A DNA stretch of 64,000 nt from Lolium rigidum (GCF_022539505.1 NC_061514.1:339371090-339435089); one strand, 5' to 3'. Numbered from the stretch's first letter, positions 12,036 to 24,507 are shown. Numbers and translations: made by a program. The notes: generated by a model from the sequence alone, not told the origin.

Positions 12036-12053
12036 TCCCCGGCAACGGCGCCA
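12036..12053 (-). other. Primer-binding site of element C (tRNA-Asp)
   Basis: The plus strand reads TCCCCGGCAACGGCGCCA, which equals the 3' end of plant tRNA-Asp including CCA. The minus-strand RNA would pair with it to prime cDNA synthesis. It lies 11 bp inside the 5' LTR at 12065. It is not a tRNA gene. Confidence 0.85.
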
Positions 12054-12064
12054 GAAAATAGTCT

Positions 12065-13466
12065 TGATGACCCACAAGTATAGGGGATCACAACAGTCTT
12101 CGAGGGAAGTAAAACCCAATTTATTGATTCGACACAAGGGAAGCCAAAGAATATTTGTAAGCCTTAACAACGGAGTTGTCAATTCAGATTGCACTGGAAA
12201 CAGACTTGCTCGCAAGAGTTTATCAGTAGTAACAGTTTTATAGCAGTAGCAGTAGTGAAATATCAGCAGCAGTGTAACAAAGACAGCAATAGTGATTATA
12301 GTAAAAAACAGGATTAAAATACTGTATGCACAGGGATGGATGAACGGGCGTTGCATGGATGAGAGAAACTCATGTAACAATCAAGGTAGGGCATTTGCAG
12401 ATAGTAATAAAACGGTATCCAAGTACTAATCAATCAATAGGCATGTGTTCCATATTTAGTAGTACGTGCTCGCAATGAGAAACTTGCACAACATCTTTTG
12501 TCCTACCAGCCGGTGGCGGCCGGGCCTCTAGGGAATCTATCGGAAATTAAGGTACTCCTTTTAATAGAGCACCGGAGCAAAGCATTAACACTCCATGAAC
12601 ACATGTGATCCTCATATCACCGCCTTCCCCTTCGGTTGTCCCAATTTCTGTCACTTTGGGGCCTCGGGTTCCCAACAACAATACGTGTATACATCTTGCA
12701 GGTAAGATCATAAAGCAATGAATATCATCATGAATTGATAACATGTTCAGATCTGAGATCATGGCACTCGGGCCCTAGTGACAAGCATTAAGCATAACAA
12801 GTTGCAACAATACCATAAAAGTACCAATTACGGACACTAGGCACTATGCCCTAACAATCTTATGCTATTACATGACCAATCTCATCCAATCCCTACCATC
12901 CCCTTCAGCCTACAGCGGGGGAATTACTCACACATGGATGGGGGAAACATGGCTGGTCGATGGAGAGGCGTCGGTGGTGATGATGGCGATGATCTCCTCC
13001 AATTCCCCGTCCCGGCGGAGTGGCAGAACGGAGTTTCTGGTCCCGAGACGGAGTTTCGCGATGGCGGTGGTGTTCTGGATGTCTTCTGGCGATTTCGTCT
13101 AACCCCCCGTGCGTTTTTAGGTCGAAGACGTTAAGTAGTCCAGAGGGGGGAACCTGTGGCTGGCCGAGGCGCCGCCACCACAGGCCGGCGCGGCCCAGGG
13201 TCCTGCCGCGCCGCCTGGTGGGGTGGCTGCCTCGTGGCCCCCCCTCCTTCTGGTCTTCTGGCTCCGTTACTCTTCTGTGAAAATAGGCCCATTGGAATTA
13301 ATCCCGGGGATTTTCCTGAAAGTTGAGTTTCTGCACAAAAACGAGACACCAGGGCAATTCTGCTGAAAACAGCGTTAGTCCGTGTTAGTTGTATCCAAAA
13401 TACACAAATTAGAGGCAAAACAATAGCAAAAGTGTTCGGGAAAGTAGATACGTTTTGGACGTATCA
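12065..13466 (-). repeat. Element C 5' LTR
   Basis: Right LTR of C, 1402 bp, the promoter-bearing LTR for this minus-strand element. Its last 94 bp (13373-13466) are identical to 56461-56554, next to the assembly gap. Confidence 0.88.
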
Positions 13467-13471
13467 GAGGG

Positions 13472-14616
13472 CATAACAATGCACATACATATCATGATGA
13501 CTAATATGAGATTTACTTAGGGCATTACGACAAAGAACATAGACCGCTATCCAGCATGCATCTATGCCTAAAAAGTCCACCTTCGGGTTAGCATCCGCAC
13601 CCCTTCCAGTATTAAGTTGCAAAAAACAGAAAATTGCATTAAGTATGTTGCGTAATGTAATCAACACAAATATCCTTAGACAAAGCATCGATGTTTTATC
13701 CCTAGTGGCAACAGCACATCCATAACCTTAGAACTTTCTGTCACTATCCCAGATTCAATGGAGGCATGAACCCACTATCAAGCATAAATACCCCCTCTTG
13801 GAGTCACAAGTATCAACTTGGCCAGAGCCTCTACTAGCAATGGAGAGCATGCAAGATCATAAACAACACATATATGATTGATCAATAATCAACTTGACAT
13901 AGTATTCCATATTCATCGGATCCCAACAAACACAACATGTAGCATTACAAATAGACGATCTTGATCATGTTAGGCAGCTCACAAGATCTAAACATGATAG
14001 CACAAGAGGAGAAGACAACCATCTAGCTACCGCTATGGACCCATAGTCCAAGGATGAACTACTCACGCATCAATCCGGAGGCGGGCATGATGATGTAGAG
14101 TCCTCCGGTGATGATTCCCTCTCCGGCAGGGTGCCGGAGGCGATCTCCTGAATCCCCCGAGATGGGATTGGCGGCGATGGCGTCACAGTAACTTTTCTCG
14201 TATCGTGGCTCTCGGTACTAGGGTTTTCGCAACGGAGAGAATAAATAGGCAAAGGGGTAGAGTCGGGGGGCGGCCGAGGGGCCCACCCCATAGGCCGGCG
14301 CGGCCAGGGGCCCCACCGCGCCGCCCTAGGGTGTGGCCGCCTCGCGGCCCCTCTTCGTCTCCTTTTCGGACTTCTGGAAGGCTCCGTGCAAAATAAGACC
14401 GTGGGCCTTTTTTTCGTCCAATTCCGAGAATATTTCATGTGTAGGATTTCTGAAACCAAAAACAGCAGAAAACAGGAACTGGCGCTTCGGCATCTTGTTA
14501 ATAGGTTAGTGCCGTAAAATGCATCAAAATGATGTAAAGTGTATATAAAACATGTGAGTATTGTCATAAAACTAGCATGGAACATAAGAAATTATAGATA
14601 CGTTTGAGACGTATCA
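13472..14616 (-). repeat. Element A 3' LTR, inner part
   Basis: Continues the left LTR of A after the insertion of C and ends GTTTGAGACGTATCA at 14616. With 6068-6520 it makes 1598 bp. On the minus strand it begins TGATACGTCTCAAACGTATC, a near-palindrome. Confidence 0.8.
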
Positions 14617-14651
14617 AGCATCCCCAAGCTTAGTTCCTACTCGCCCTCGAG

Positions 14652-14844
14652 CAATGTTGAGGAAATCGCTTATCGGGGTCAACTCGGTCGGCTGACGATT
14701 AGCGATTAATCGGCAAATCGGCCGATTAATCGGGCGATAAATGAGTTAATCGGGCGATAAATGAGTTTATCGGCTAATCGGTGACCACAAAATAGGGATT
14801 AATCGGGCGATTAATCGTTGAATCGGACGATTTTTTGAACAGTG
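14652..14844. mobile_element. 193-bp hAT-like MITE
   Basis: Flanked by identical 8-bp duplications CCCTCGAG (14644-14651 and 14845-14852). The ends are imperfect inverted repeats: CAATGTTGAGGAAATCG at the left, and the reverse of the right end reads CACTGTTCAAAAAATCG (13 of 17 match). An 8-bp duplication and CA..TG ends are hAT hallmarks. The interior is made of GATTAATCGG / CGATTAATCG units. It is too short for a gene and needs a hAT transposase from elsewhere. It interrupts element A just inside the purine tract. Confidence 0.82.
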
Positions 14845-16953
14845 CCCTCGAGTAGGTAAACGATAACAAGGATAATTTCTGAAGTGACATGCTACTATCA
14901 TAATCTTGATCAATACTATTGTAAAGCATATGAGATGAATGAAGTGATTCAAAGCAATGGTAAAGATAATGACTAAACAACTGAATCATATAGCAAAGAC
15001 TTTTCATGAATAGTAATTTCAAGACAAGCATCAATAAGTCTTGCATAAGAGTTAACTCATAAAGCAATAGATTCTTAATAGAAGGTTTTGAAGCAACACA
15101 AAGGAAGATATAAGTTTCAGCAGTAGCTTTCAACTTCAACATGTATATCTCATGGATAATTGTCAATACAAAGTAATATGATGAATGCAAATAAGCAAGT
15201 ATGTAAGAATCAATGCACATAGTTGACACAAGTGTTTGCTTCTAAGATAGAAAGAAGTAGGTAAACTGACTCAACATAAAGTAAAAGAAAGGCCCTTCGC
15301 AGAGGAAGCAGGGATTACTCATGTGCTAGAGCTTTTTATTTTGGAAACATGGAAACAATTTTGTCAACGGTAGTAATAATTCATATGTGTTATGCATAAA
15401 ACATCTTATAAGTTGCAAGCCTCATGCATCGAATACCAATAGTGCAGGCACCTTGTCCTAATTAGCTCGGATTTCCATGGATTATCATCGCATTACATAT
15501 GTTTCAACCAAGTGTCACAAAGGGGTACCTCTATGTCACCTGTACAAAGGTCCAAGGAGATAGATCGCATTTGATTTCTCGTTTTTGATAAATCTCAACT
15601 TGAAGACATCCGTACCGGGACAACATAGAAAACAGATGATGGACTCCTCTTTAATGCTTAAGCATTCAACAACAGATAATATTCTCATAAGAGATTGAGG
15701 ATTAATGTCCAAACTGAAACTTCCACCATGATACATGGCTTTGGTTGGCGGCCCAATGTTCTTCTCTAATAATATGCATACTCAAACCATTTAATCATGA
15801 CAAATCACCCTTACTTCAGACAAGACGAACATGCATAGCAACTCACATGATATTCAACAAAGGTGTAACGAGTTGATGGCGTCCCCGTAAAACATGGTTA
15901 CCGCTCAACAAGCAACTTATAAGAAATAAGATACATAAGCAACATATTCAATACCACAATAGTTTTTAAGCTATTTTCCCATGAGCTATGTATTGCAAAG
16001 ACAAGGAATGAAATTTTAAAGGTAGCACGCAAGCAATTTACTTTGAATGGCAGAAAAATACCACATAGTAGGTAGTTATAGTGGACACAAATGGCATAAG
16101 TTTTGGCTCAAGGTTTTGGATGCACGAGAAGCATTCCCTCTCAGTACAAGGCTTTGGCTAGCAAGGTTGTTTGAAGCAAACACAAGTATGAACCAGTACA
16201 ACAAAACTTACATAAGAACATATTGAAGCATTATAAGACTCTACACTGTCTCCTTGTTGTTCAAACACCTTTACCAGAAAATATCTAGACTTTTAGAGAG
16301 ACCAATCATGCAAACCAAATTTCAACAAGCTCTATGGTAGTTCTTCACTAATAGGTTTAAACTACATGATGCAAGAGCTTAAACATGATCTAATTGAGAG
16401 CTCAAAACAATTGCCAAGTATCAAATTATTCAAGACAATATACCAATTACCACATGGAGCATTTTCTGTTTCCAACCAAGTAACAATGAACGAAGCAGTT
16501 TTCAACCTTCGCCATGAACATTAAAAGTAAAGCTAAGAACACCAGTGTTCATATGTAACAGCGGAGCGTGTCTTTCTCCCACACAAAGAATGCTAGGATC
16601 CGAGTTTATTCAAACAAAAACAAAAATAAAAACATACAGACGCTCCAAGTAAAGCACATAAGATGTGACGGAATAAAAATATAGTTTTACTAGAGGTGAC
16701 CTGATAAGTTGTCGATGAAGAAGGGGATTCCTTGGGCATCCCCAAGCTTAGATGCTTGAGTCTTCTTTAAATATGCAGGGATGAACCACGGGGGCATCCC
16801 CAAGCTTAGACTTTTCACTCTTCTTGATCATATTATATCATCCTCCTCTCTTGACCCTTGAAAACTTCCTCCACACCAAACTCGACACAAACTCATTAGA
16901 GGGTTAGTGCATAATCAAAAAAATTCACATGTCCAGAGAGGACACAATCATTC

Positions 16954-18125
16954 TGTTATCACCAGATTTTGGCTAAATCAGGAGGTGGGCCGCGATTAAG
17001 ATGGGCTTAGAAGATTACACATGGAAGATCTATGAAGCGGCCTTGCACAGAGAATTTGGGCTAGGTGGCCCGTGTATCTTTAATTATAGTAGATTGTATC
17101 TAGATTAAAAGTTAGAGTTTATCTCGTGCACGGTTTAGTGCACGCCCACATTAGAAAGTCCGCTGGACTATAAATATGTATCTAGGGTTTATGGAATAAA
17201 CAACAACCAACGTTCAACCACAAACAAATCTCGGCGCATCGCCAACTCCTTCGTCTCGAGGGTTTCTACCGGTAAGCATCATGCTGCCTAGATCGCATCT
17301 TGCGATCTAGGCAGCACAAGCCCGCCTACGTTGTTCATGCGTTGCTCGTATCGAAGCCTTTTTGATGGCGAGCAACGTAGCTATCTTAGACATGTTAGGG
17401 TTAGCATTGTTCTTCATGTTACATGCTTTCGTAGTGCAACCCTTGCATGTCTAGCCGCCCTTACGCCTATCCTAGGCGTAGGGGCGGCACCCCGCTTGAT
17501 CATAGTTTAGTAGATCTGATCCGTTACGATTGCTCCTTGTTCTACAAGGATTAGTTTAATATCCGCAATAGTTAGGCCTTACAAGGGGTCGGAGGATCCA
17601 GCGGCGTGTAGGGTGGCGTTTGCTAGTCCTAGAACGGATGTTCCGGGGATCAACCTCGTGTTGGTTTTTAGGCCCCGTCTAGGATCGGCTTACGATCACC
17701 GTGCGCGAGCGCGAGGCCCAATCCCGAGTAGGATGATCCGATTATGCGGTGAAAACCCTAAATCGTCGTAGATCTCATTAGCTTTACCTTGATCAAGCAG
17801 GACCACCATATATTCGGACACCCCGTCTCGAATCATGGGTGGATCGGCTCTTTGAGCCGATTCACGAGATAACCTCGAGAGCCGATCGAGGCTCGTATTT
17901 AACGTTTACGTGTGTGCCCTCGCAGGAAACTAAGCGAGGCATCATCCACACCTTCCCGACCAGGTATAGGTCAGGTGGCACGCCCTTGTGATAAACATCG
18001 GTGCGTGCGACCAGGAGGCTTTGCGGGCCGTCGCTCGTAGGGACCGGGGCCAGCCGCAGCCCTAGTTGTTCCCGGCTCTACCGTGTTGCCCGTCTCTGCC
18101 CGCCAGGGGGTTTCTGACGTCAACA
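16954..18125 (+). repeat. Element T1 5' LTR
   Basis: Contains a TATA-like CTATAAATATG near 17168 and the inverted pair CTGCCTAGATCGCATC / GATCTAGGCAG near 17283-17313. It differs from the 3' copy by a few substitutions and small indels, for example GGCAGCACAAG versus GGCAAGCACAAG. Confidence 0.88.
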
Positions 18126-18141
18126 CATTCTGGCACGCCCG

Positions 18142-20950
18142 GTGGGACAGCCGACGACATCCACGACATCGCCATCTACATCCGAGATGGCGGAAGACAC
18201 TCCGGTCACGTACGCGGATCTGCCTGATGAGCTCAAGAAGAAGCATGACGAGATCAAGGCAACCCTCGAAGCCGAACTCATCGGCTCCTTCCACCGAACC
18301 CGCTCCCATGGCGTCAGGTGGAAGGGTTTCACACCTGAAGGCGCACTCGATGGAGTGGACCTGTCCGCCCCGTCAGAAGAACGCACCAGGTCACTGCGGC
18401 AGGAGATCAACTACATGGTGGCTCAATCGCTGCACCGCCACTCTGAGAGCCTGGTGAACACCTTGGAGCGTGTCGCCCTGCGCGTCGTCCAGGAAATCAT
18501 GAGTCACCGGTACTCCCCGTCGGGACCGGCTCGGGGACTTTCAAAGGAGAGATGCCGCTCCAGCCCCAGCCGTTCGCATGGGTAGCACCGGAACTGCCGA
18601 ACTCATCGGCATACGTCGTCTACAAGGTGGGTGGTGATCCTAGTGACTACCAATTCCTGCCCGAGCCACCTAAGGAGATCCCGCACGGATACGCGTGCGC
18701 ATACGTACCGGACTGCAACGCCTGGGCACTCTCGAACCAGGCTGCAATATCAGCGGCCTCTGGGACGGCAGGAGGAACGTCAGGAGCCGATCCTGAGAAG
18801 CAATCGTGGCTGGCTAAGTACGCCACCCCGACGAACCTCCAAAGCCCAGCTCCTGCAGCTTGGCTTAGAACCGGAAAAGCAAGCATGGCTGGTTAAGTAT
18901 GCCACCCCGGTGAATCTTCAGGGTTCGACACCTTCAGCCATCACAGCGGATCAGATTTGTACAATTCTGAAAGATCAGTTCGGTATGATGCCGAAAAGGA
19001 AGGCGTTCGGCTACACCAAGCCGTACCCCAACAGCTACGAACTGATCCCGCTGCCACCCAAATATCGGCTCCCGGACTTCACAAAGTTTAGTGGATCAGA
19101 TGGGTCCAGCTCCATCGAGCATGTGAGCCGATATCTGGCACAGCTGGGCACGATCTCAGCATCAGATGAGTTGCGCGTGAGGTTCTTCTCGCAGTCCCTC
19201 ACAGGATCGGCTTTCGGGTGGTACACATCGCTGCCACCAAACTCCATCCAAACTTGGAAGCAGTTGGAAGAACAGTTCCATGAGCAGTATCACTCAGAGG
19301 CTTCCGATGTTGGTTTTGCCGATCTAGCGCAAGTACGACAGAAGCGCGGGGAGACGAGTGGCGGAATACGTCCAGCCGCTTCGGGACCATTAGGAACCGA
19401 TGCTTTTCGGCTCGTATAAGTGAAAAAGAAGCAGTCGAGTTGGCGGTGGTGGGTCTCTCATCATCAATCAAGGATGTGGCCTCACAAGCAGACTACCCTT
19501 CGTTAGCGCACATGGTGCAGAAGCTGACCGCATATGAACAGCGCCACCCAGATGTTTACCAGGACAAATTCAAGCGGGTGGTGACTGTGGTTGAGGCAAA
19601 CGAAGATGAAGGTGCCATGGGAGATCAGGAGGTAGCAGTGGCTGAATGGACTCGAGCGACGGGCCCCGTGACCTGCAAATGGGTGAAGCCACAAGGCCCT
19701 CCAAAAGGGTTCGACTTCGACGTGACTAAGACGGAGCAGATTTTTGACCTCTTACTCGCGGAGAAGCATATAAAGGTACCCGAAGGCCACAAGTTCCCCA
19801 CGGTGCAAGAGCTGAACGGAAGGCCATACTGCAAGTGGCATAACACGTTCTCCCACACCACCAACGACTGCAGGGTGTGGCGACAGCAGATCCAAATGGC
19901 GATAGAAAACGGACGGTTGATTTTCAACCAATACGCCATGAAGGTCGACACACACCCCTTTCCCGCCGTAAACATGGTGGAGTATGCTTGCCATGCAGGG
20001 TGCCAGCCGGGTTTCCTGTGCAATATCAACATGGTAGATCTTGGACACCACGCTGGCAAGGATGGAGATGAGGGCAGCTGCTCTCATAACAAAGAAACAG
20101 AGGAAGCCGCTCCACGCGATCGGCTCCGCCAAGACGGCAAGCGCTACGTCACAGAGGGAGAAGTGAAGAACTTGAGATATCAGCGACCTCTCTCTGATCA
20201 CCTCCTCAACAAATATGTGAGTCAGTATGACCAACGCCGACGGTCCAGCGATGATGATGAAAGAGATCGTCTGGCTAGAGAAGCCAGAAGACATCGTCGG
20301 CATAATCGCGATGAGGAGGAGCACGAGCGTTGTGCCAAGGAAGAGGCAAGGGAGCAAGACGACGAGGACGAGCACTGGGGACTGTCCCTTCTTCGACACT
20401 CGCCGGGATTCAGGAATGAGCCGATTGCCAACAATCGGCAATTGCCCGAATGCAACCGAAAGAAGAAGGAGGCAGCCAACGTGTCCGTGTTCGAGCGCTT
20501 AGGACCTCTCCCGCCACGAGCAAACGAGCTGAGTCCCCTCGGTTGGAAGATCTCGAAGATTCGAAGACGAGGGAGAAGAAGAAGACAGTACCACCGGCCA
20601 AGGTGGTGCCCCGACGGACTCAGCCGTTCCCGAAACGCAGGGTTCAACGATTGCGCGGCCCGGAAGAAGCCGAGAGGTTATACTTGCATACATTGAGGAA
20701 AGCAAGGCCTGATCTGGCTGCAAAGGTTCAGCGAACCCTGGATGAAGAGGGTCGTCCACGGAAAATGGAGTGGCGCCCCAAGCAAAGGAAAGCCGATGAT
20801 GAAACATCGGCTGGCACAAACATGGTGCTCGTTCTTCCGACAAAGCTCAGTGCTCCACGGTTACACGATACATCCAAGGTGGACGACGAGCAAGCGTACC
20901 AACATGATAAAGTCGAGATTGGACTGGTTCTGTCTACCGGCCTGAACGAG
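18142..20950 (+). pseudogene. Gag remnant of T1
   Basis: Reads through at least four frames. The N-terminal part (about 18187-18585) is a charged helical segment. The retrotransposon gag core (SGSDGSSSIEHVSRYL, then FFSQSLTGSAFGWYTSLP and WKQLEEQFHEQY) is at about 19080-19300 and continues after a frameshift near 19360. A zinc-knuckle-like motif CKWHNTFSHTTNDC is at about 19830-19870. A long Arg/Asp/Glu-rich tail follows to about 20950, where the frame leads up to the point at which protease normally begins, but no protease is present. A short unit with core WLAKYATPTNLQ is duplicated (about 18810 and 18890). Gag would package the element RNA into particles. The frameshifts argue it is dead. 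Confidence 0.82.
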
Positions 20951-22147
20951 TAGCAAGAGCACGTCAAGGAGCAAACATGGCGAGGCTGATCCTTGTGATC
21001 GGCCCCAAGAAATTTATGAAGGGAACTTACAAAACCTTCACCGAACAAGCAACGTGGAGGCCGATTCCAGCAATCGGCCAAAATTATCCTCACCCACCAT
21101 TCTGCCTGAGTTCAACATGTTATCCAACGGAGCCGATACCATCAATTCTCTTGACCGAATCGGCTCGGGGGGGCACCCAGGTGGACAAAACACGAGGATG
21201 TGCAACGGAAGCATCTCATCTTTGGTGATGGGTATTGGAATATGGGGGCCGATGCACTAGTCGGCCGTAAAATCTAAAAATTCGAAAATTTTCGAGCACA
21301 GCCGATGCAGCAGACAATCGACTTAAGGATATGGAAGCCGATGCGTGGCCATCGACTCAAGAGGAATAACTGTTACGATCAGAGGGTCAATGGAGCACTA
21401 ATGGAAGAACTCCTCAATGGAGTAGTGTAAGAGCTCGGATCCTCTCTTCAAGGGCAAAGACCAAGAGCAGCCTGGACGTACAGATCAGGTCAAGGATGGA
21501 GCGCATCAGATCCACCAAAGGAAAGGAGCCGATCTGGCCGGCAAGAACTGGAGAAAGCTCGGGGGGCAGCTCACCTTGAAGGCTCTCTGCTTTGAGAAGC
21601 CGATTTATGTTCAAATCGGCTGGCTCTGCATAGGAAGCTCCCTCAGACATGATCAAGCCCAGGTCCATACAGCTAATTCGCGTATCCTCGTCTCTGTTTT
21701 GTTTTGGCTGAGACTCGGGGGGCAACAGGCCTATGGGTGCCCTGTTCTTAAGAGCCGATTGGAGTTACCTCGGTTGTTATTGCATCATGATCGTCTCGGG
21801 GAGGAACTGGGAAGGAAAAGCCGTCGTCTGGTACGAGGTTTGGACCGTGCTGGTGCTGCAAGAAAAGAGGAGATTGGTTCCTCAAATTAGCCGATGTATA
21901 GTCATCGGCTGCGGGACTGCAAAACGCCACGATTGAGAAAAACAATAATAGCCCGATTCGTCACTATCGGTCTTGGTGTGGCAAGCGGAAGGATGGAAAT
22001 TGGATTAATAAAAGGAGAAATTGGAAGAACAGTTCTCATTAATTCAAAGGAGCAGCTTTACAAGAAGAGCCGATGGCTCTCAAAAGAGGGATCTAGTGCC
22101 TAGTGCACTCGCTATCGCTAGTCCTATTCTACTAGTCGTCGCTGTCC

Positions 22148-22561
22148 TCATCGTCGCCGTCGTCGAGGTCGTCGGCGCTGCTCCCGTGAAGCTCCTCGCC
22201 GCTGCTGCCCCAGCCCGTCCGCCGGAGCCTCCTCCTCCTCCTCGTCATCATCATCGTCCTCGCTATCCGCCCAGCCGCGGAAGCGCTTCGTTGGAGGATA
22301 CCCAATGGAGGCGGAGGAATCATCTTCCTCCTCCTCATCTTCCTCGTCGTCATCGTCGTCCTCGCTGTCCGCCCACATGCGTGAGCGCTTCTTCGGCGGG
22401 AGCCTAGTGGAAGGGGAGGCCTTGGTCTTCTCCGCTTCTCCTCCCTTCTTCTCCTTGTCAGAGGGGATGGGGTGCGCCCCGGAGCGGAGATCGTCCTCTT
22501 CTTTGTTCTTCGGCAACGGTTGGAGAGAGGTGCCTGAAGCGGAGGAGGAAGAGGAAGACAT
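22148..22561 (-). CDS. Antisense acidic ORF of T1
   Basis: A 137-residue open frame on the strand opposite to gag, between the coding region and the 3' LTR. It starts MSSSSSSASG, is rich in Asp/Glu runs, and has two related units ending KRSRMWADSEDDDDDEE and KRFRGWADSEDDDDDEE, then a basic tail RRPRRRRR. Element E has an antisense ORF at the same place (59255-59767) with the same Ser-rich start and PPAKRFR before a poly-Asp run. Additional antisense ORFs are known in Tat-lineage elements. The KRxR plus acid composition suggests a nuclear or chromatin-binding protein, which is inference. A longer upstream in-frame extension to 22852 exists, but this ATG is the one shared with E. Confidence 0.6.
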   Translation of the reverse strand: MSSSSSSASGTSLQPLPKNKEEDDLRSGAHPIPSDKEKKGGEAEKTKASPSTRLPPKKRSRMWADSEDDDDDEEDEEEEDDSSASIGYPPTKRFRGWADSEDDDDDEEEEEAPADGLGQQRRGASREQRRRPRRRRR

Positions 22562-22843
22562 GGCTGCAGGAGAGAAGGGTTTTTTGGTTTGGTGAACAGA
22601 GCAGAGCAAGGCGATGGAGTGGTGAACCGTTTGGCACAGATAAATAAAGAGAGTGTAGTGGAGATTTAATGCCATACGGTTCTCGAGGACGTGATGCCGA
22701 AATTGACGATTCATACAGAGAAGCCCGGGAGGCGAGGCGTAATGATGGAAGATTCTGCGGCAGCTCTGCTCTGCCACGACATGACCCGACGAAAGAAAGC
22801 GTAATGATTTTGGAAATGTCATTTCCAAAACCAGGGGGGCATG

Positions 22844-24009
22844 TGTTATCACCAGATTTTGGCTAAATCAGGAGGTGGGCCGCGATTAAGATGGGCTTAG
22901 AAGATTACACATGGAAGATCTATGAAGCGGCCTTGCACAGAGAATTTGGGCTAGGTGGCCCGTGTATCTTTAATTATAGTAGATTGTATCTAGATTAAAA
23001 GTTAGAGTTTATCTCGTGCACGGTTTAGTGCACGCCCACATTAGAAAGTCCGCTGGACTATAAATATGTATCTAGGGTTTATGGAATAAACAACAACCAA
23101 CGTTCAACCACAAACAAATCTCGGCGCATCGCCAACTCCTTCGTCTCGAGGGTTTCTACCGGTAAGCATCATGCTGCCTAGATCGCATCTTGCGATCTAG
23201 GCAAGCACAAGCCTGCCTACGTTGTTCATGCGTTGCTCGTATCGAAGCCTTTTTGATGGCGAGCAACGTAGCTATCTTAGACATGTTAGGGTTAGCATTG
23301 TTCTTCATGTTACATGCTTTCGTAGTGCAACCCTTGCATGTCTAGCCGCCCTTACGCCTATCCTAGGCGTAGGGGCGGCACCCCGCTTGATCATAGTTTA
23401 GTAGATCTGATCCGTTACGATTGCTCCTTGTTCTACAAGGATTAGTTTAATATCTGCAATAGTTAGGCCTTACAAGGGGTCGGAGGATCCAGCGGCGTGT
23501 AGGGTGGCGTTTGCTAGTCCTAGAACGGATGTTCCGGGATCAACCTCGTGTTGGTTTTTAGGCCCCGTCTAGGATCGGCTTACGATCGAGCGCGAGCGCG
23601 AGGCCCAATCCTGAGTAGGATGATCCGATTATGCGGTGAAAACCCTAAATCGTCGTAGATCTCATTAGCTTTACCTTGATCAAGCAGGACCACCATATAT
23701 TCGGACACCCCGTCCGAATCATGGGTGGATCGGCTCTTTGAGCCGATTCACAGGATAACCTGAGAGCCGATCGAGGCTCGTATTTAACGTTTACGTGTGT
23801 GCCCTGCAGGAAACTAAGCGAGGCATCATCCACACCTTCCTGGCCAGGTATAGGTCAGGTGGCACGCCCTTGTGATAAACATCGGTGCGTGCGACCAGGA
23901 GGCTTTGCGGGCCGTCGCTCAGAGGGACTGGGGCCAGCCGCAGCCCTAGTTGTTCCCGGCTCTACCGTGTTGCCCGTCTCTGCCCGCCAGGGGGTTTCTG
24001 ACGTCAACA
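22844..24009 (+). repeat. Element T1 3' LTR
   Basis: 1166 bp, preceded by the purine tract and followed by the CATTC duplication. Confidence 0.88.
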
Positions 24010-24507
24010 CATTCCTAACACTTCTGGACATTACCCAAAGCTACTGAAAGTTAATGGAACAAAGAAATCCACTCAACACAGTAAAAGAGGCAATGTGAAA
24101 TAAAAGGCAGAATCTGTTAAAACAGAACAGTCCGTAAAGACGAATTTTTTAGAGGCACTTAACATGCTCAGATGAAGAAGCTCAAATTGAATGAAAGTTG
24201 CGTATATATCTGAGGATCACTCGTGAATTTTTGCAGATTTTTCTGAGTTTCCTACAGAGAGTTCTACTCAAATTCTTGACAGCTAGAAATTTGTTTCTGC
24301 GCAGAAATCCAAATCTAGTATCAACCTTACTATCAAAGACTTTACTTGGCACAACAATGCAATGAAGTAAATATAAGGAGAGGTTGCTACAGTATTAACA
24401 ACTTCCAAGACACAAATATAAAACAAAAATTGCAGAAATAAAATAATGGGTTGTCTCCCATAAGCGCTTTTCTTTAACGCCTTTCAGCTAGGCGCAGTAA
24501 GTGTAAT

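Larger units (their letters stand above)
6521..13466 (-). mobile_element. LTR retrotransposon C (6.9 kb, non-autonomous) with membrane-protein ORF
   Basis: Complete minus-strand LTR element. LTRs are 6521-7923 (1403 bp) and 12065-13466 (1402 bp), each running TGATGACCCACAAG to GTTTTGGACGTATCA. GAGGG is duplicated at 6516-6520 and 13467-13471. The tRNA-Asp primer site is at 12036-12053 and the LTR border matches the Athila-like elements here. The internal region has no gag, protease, RT or integrase. It holds one long ORF (10333-11364), a 60-bp tandem leader repeat and about 1.5 kb of non-coding sequence (about 8800-10330) closely similar to that of A (15900-16950 plus 24015-24480) and B (29900-31450). 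C is therefore a mosaic: new LTR and ORF, shared 3' non-coding part. Confidence 0.88.
16954..24009 (+). mobile_element. LTR retrotransposon T1 (Tat/Retand-like Ty3/Gypsy, gag only)
   Basis: Plus-strand element inside A. LTRs are 16954-18125 (1172 bp) and 22844-24009 (1166 bp), each TGTTATCACCAG... to ...TGACGTCAACA. CATTC is duplicated at 16949-16953 and 24010-24014. TGGCACGCCCGGTGGGA, a primer-site-like sequence usual in this lineage, follows the 5' LTR at about 18131. A purine tract CCAGGGGGGCATG precedes the 3' LTR. The interior has a broken gag; the protease, RT, RNase H and integrase are absent. An antisense ORF lies near the 3' LTR. Element E at the right of the window has the same LTR type and retains pol. 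Confidence 0.9.

Noticed and set aside
12036..12053. tRNA-Asp-like sequence
   Set aside because: Only the last 18 bases of the tRNA are present, at the LTR border in three elements; it is a primer-binding site, not a gene.
22021..22595. Plus-strand Ser/Arg-rich frames across the antisense ORF of T1
   Set aside because: Complement of the acidic antisense ORF; only the minus-strand frame has a counterpart in E.
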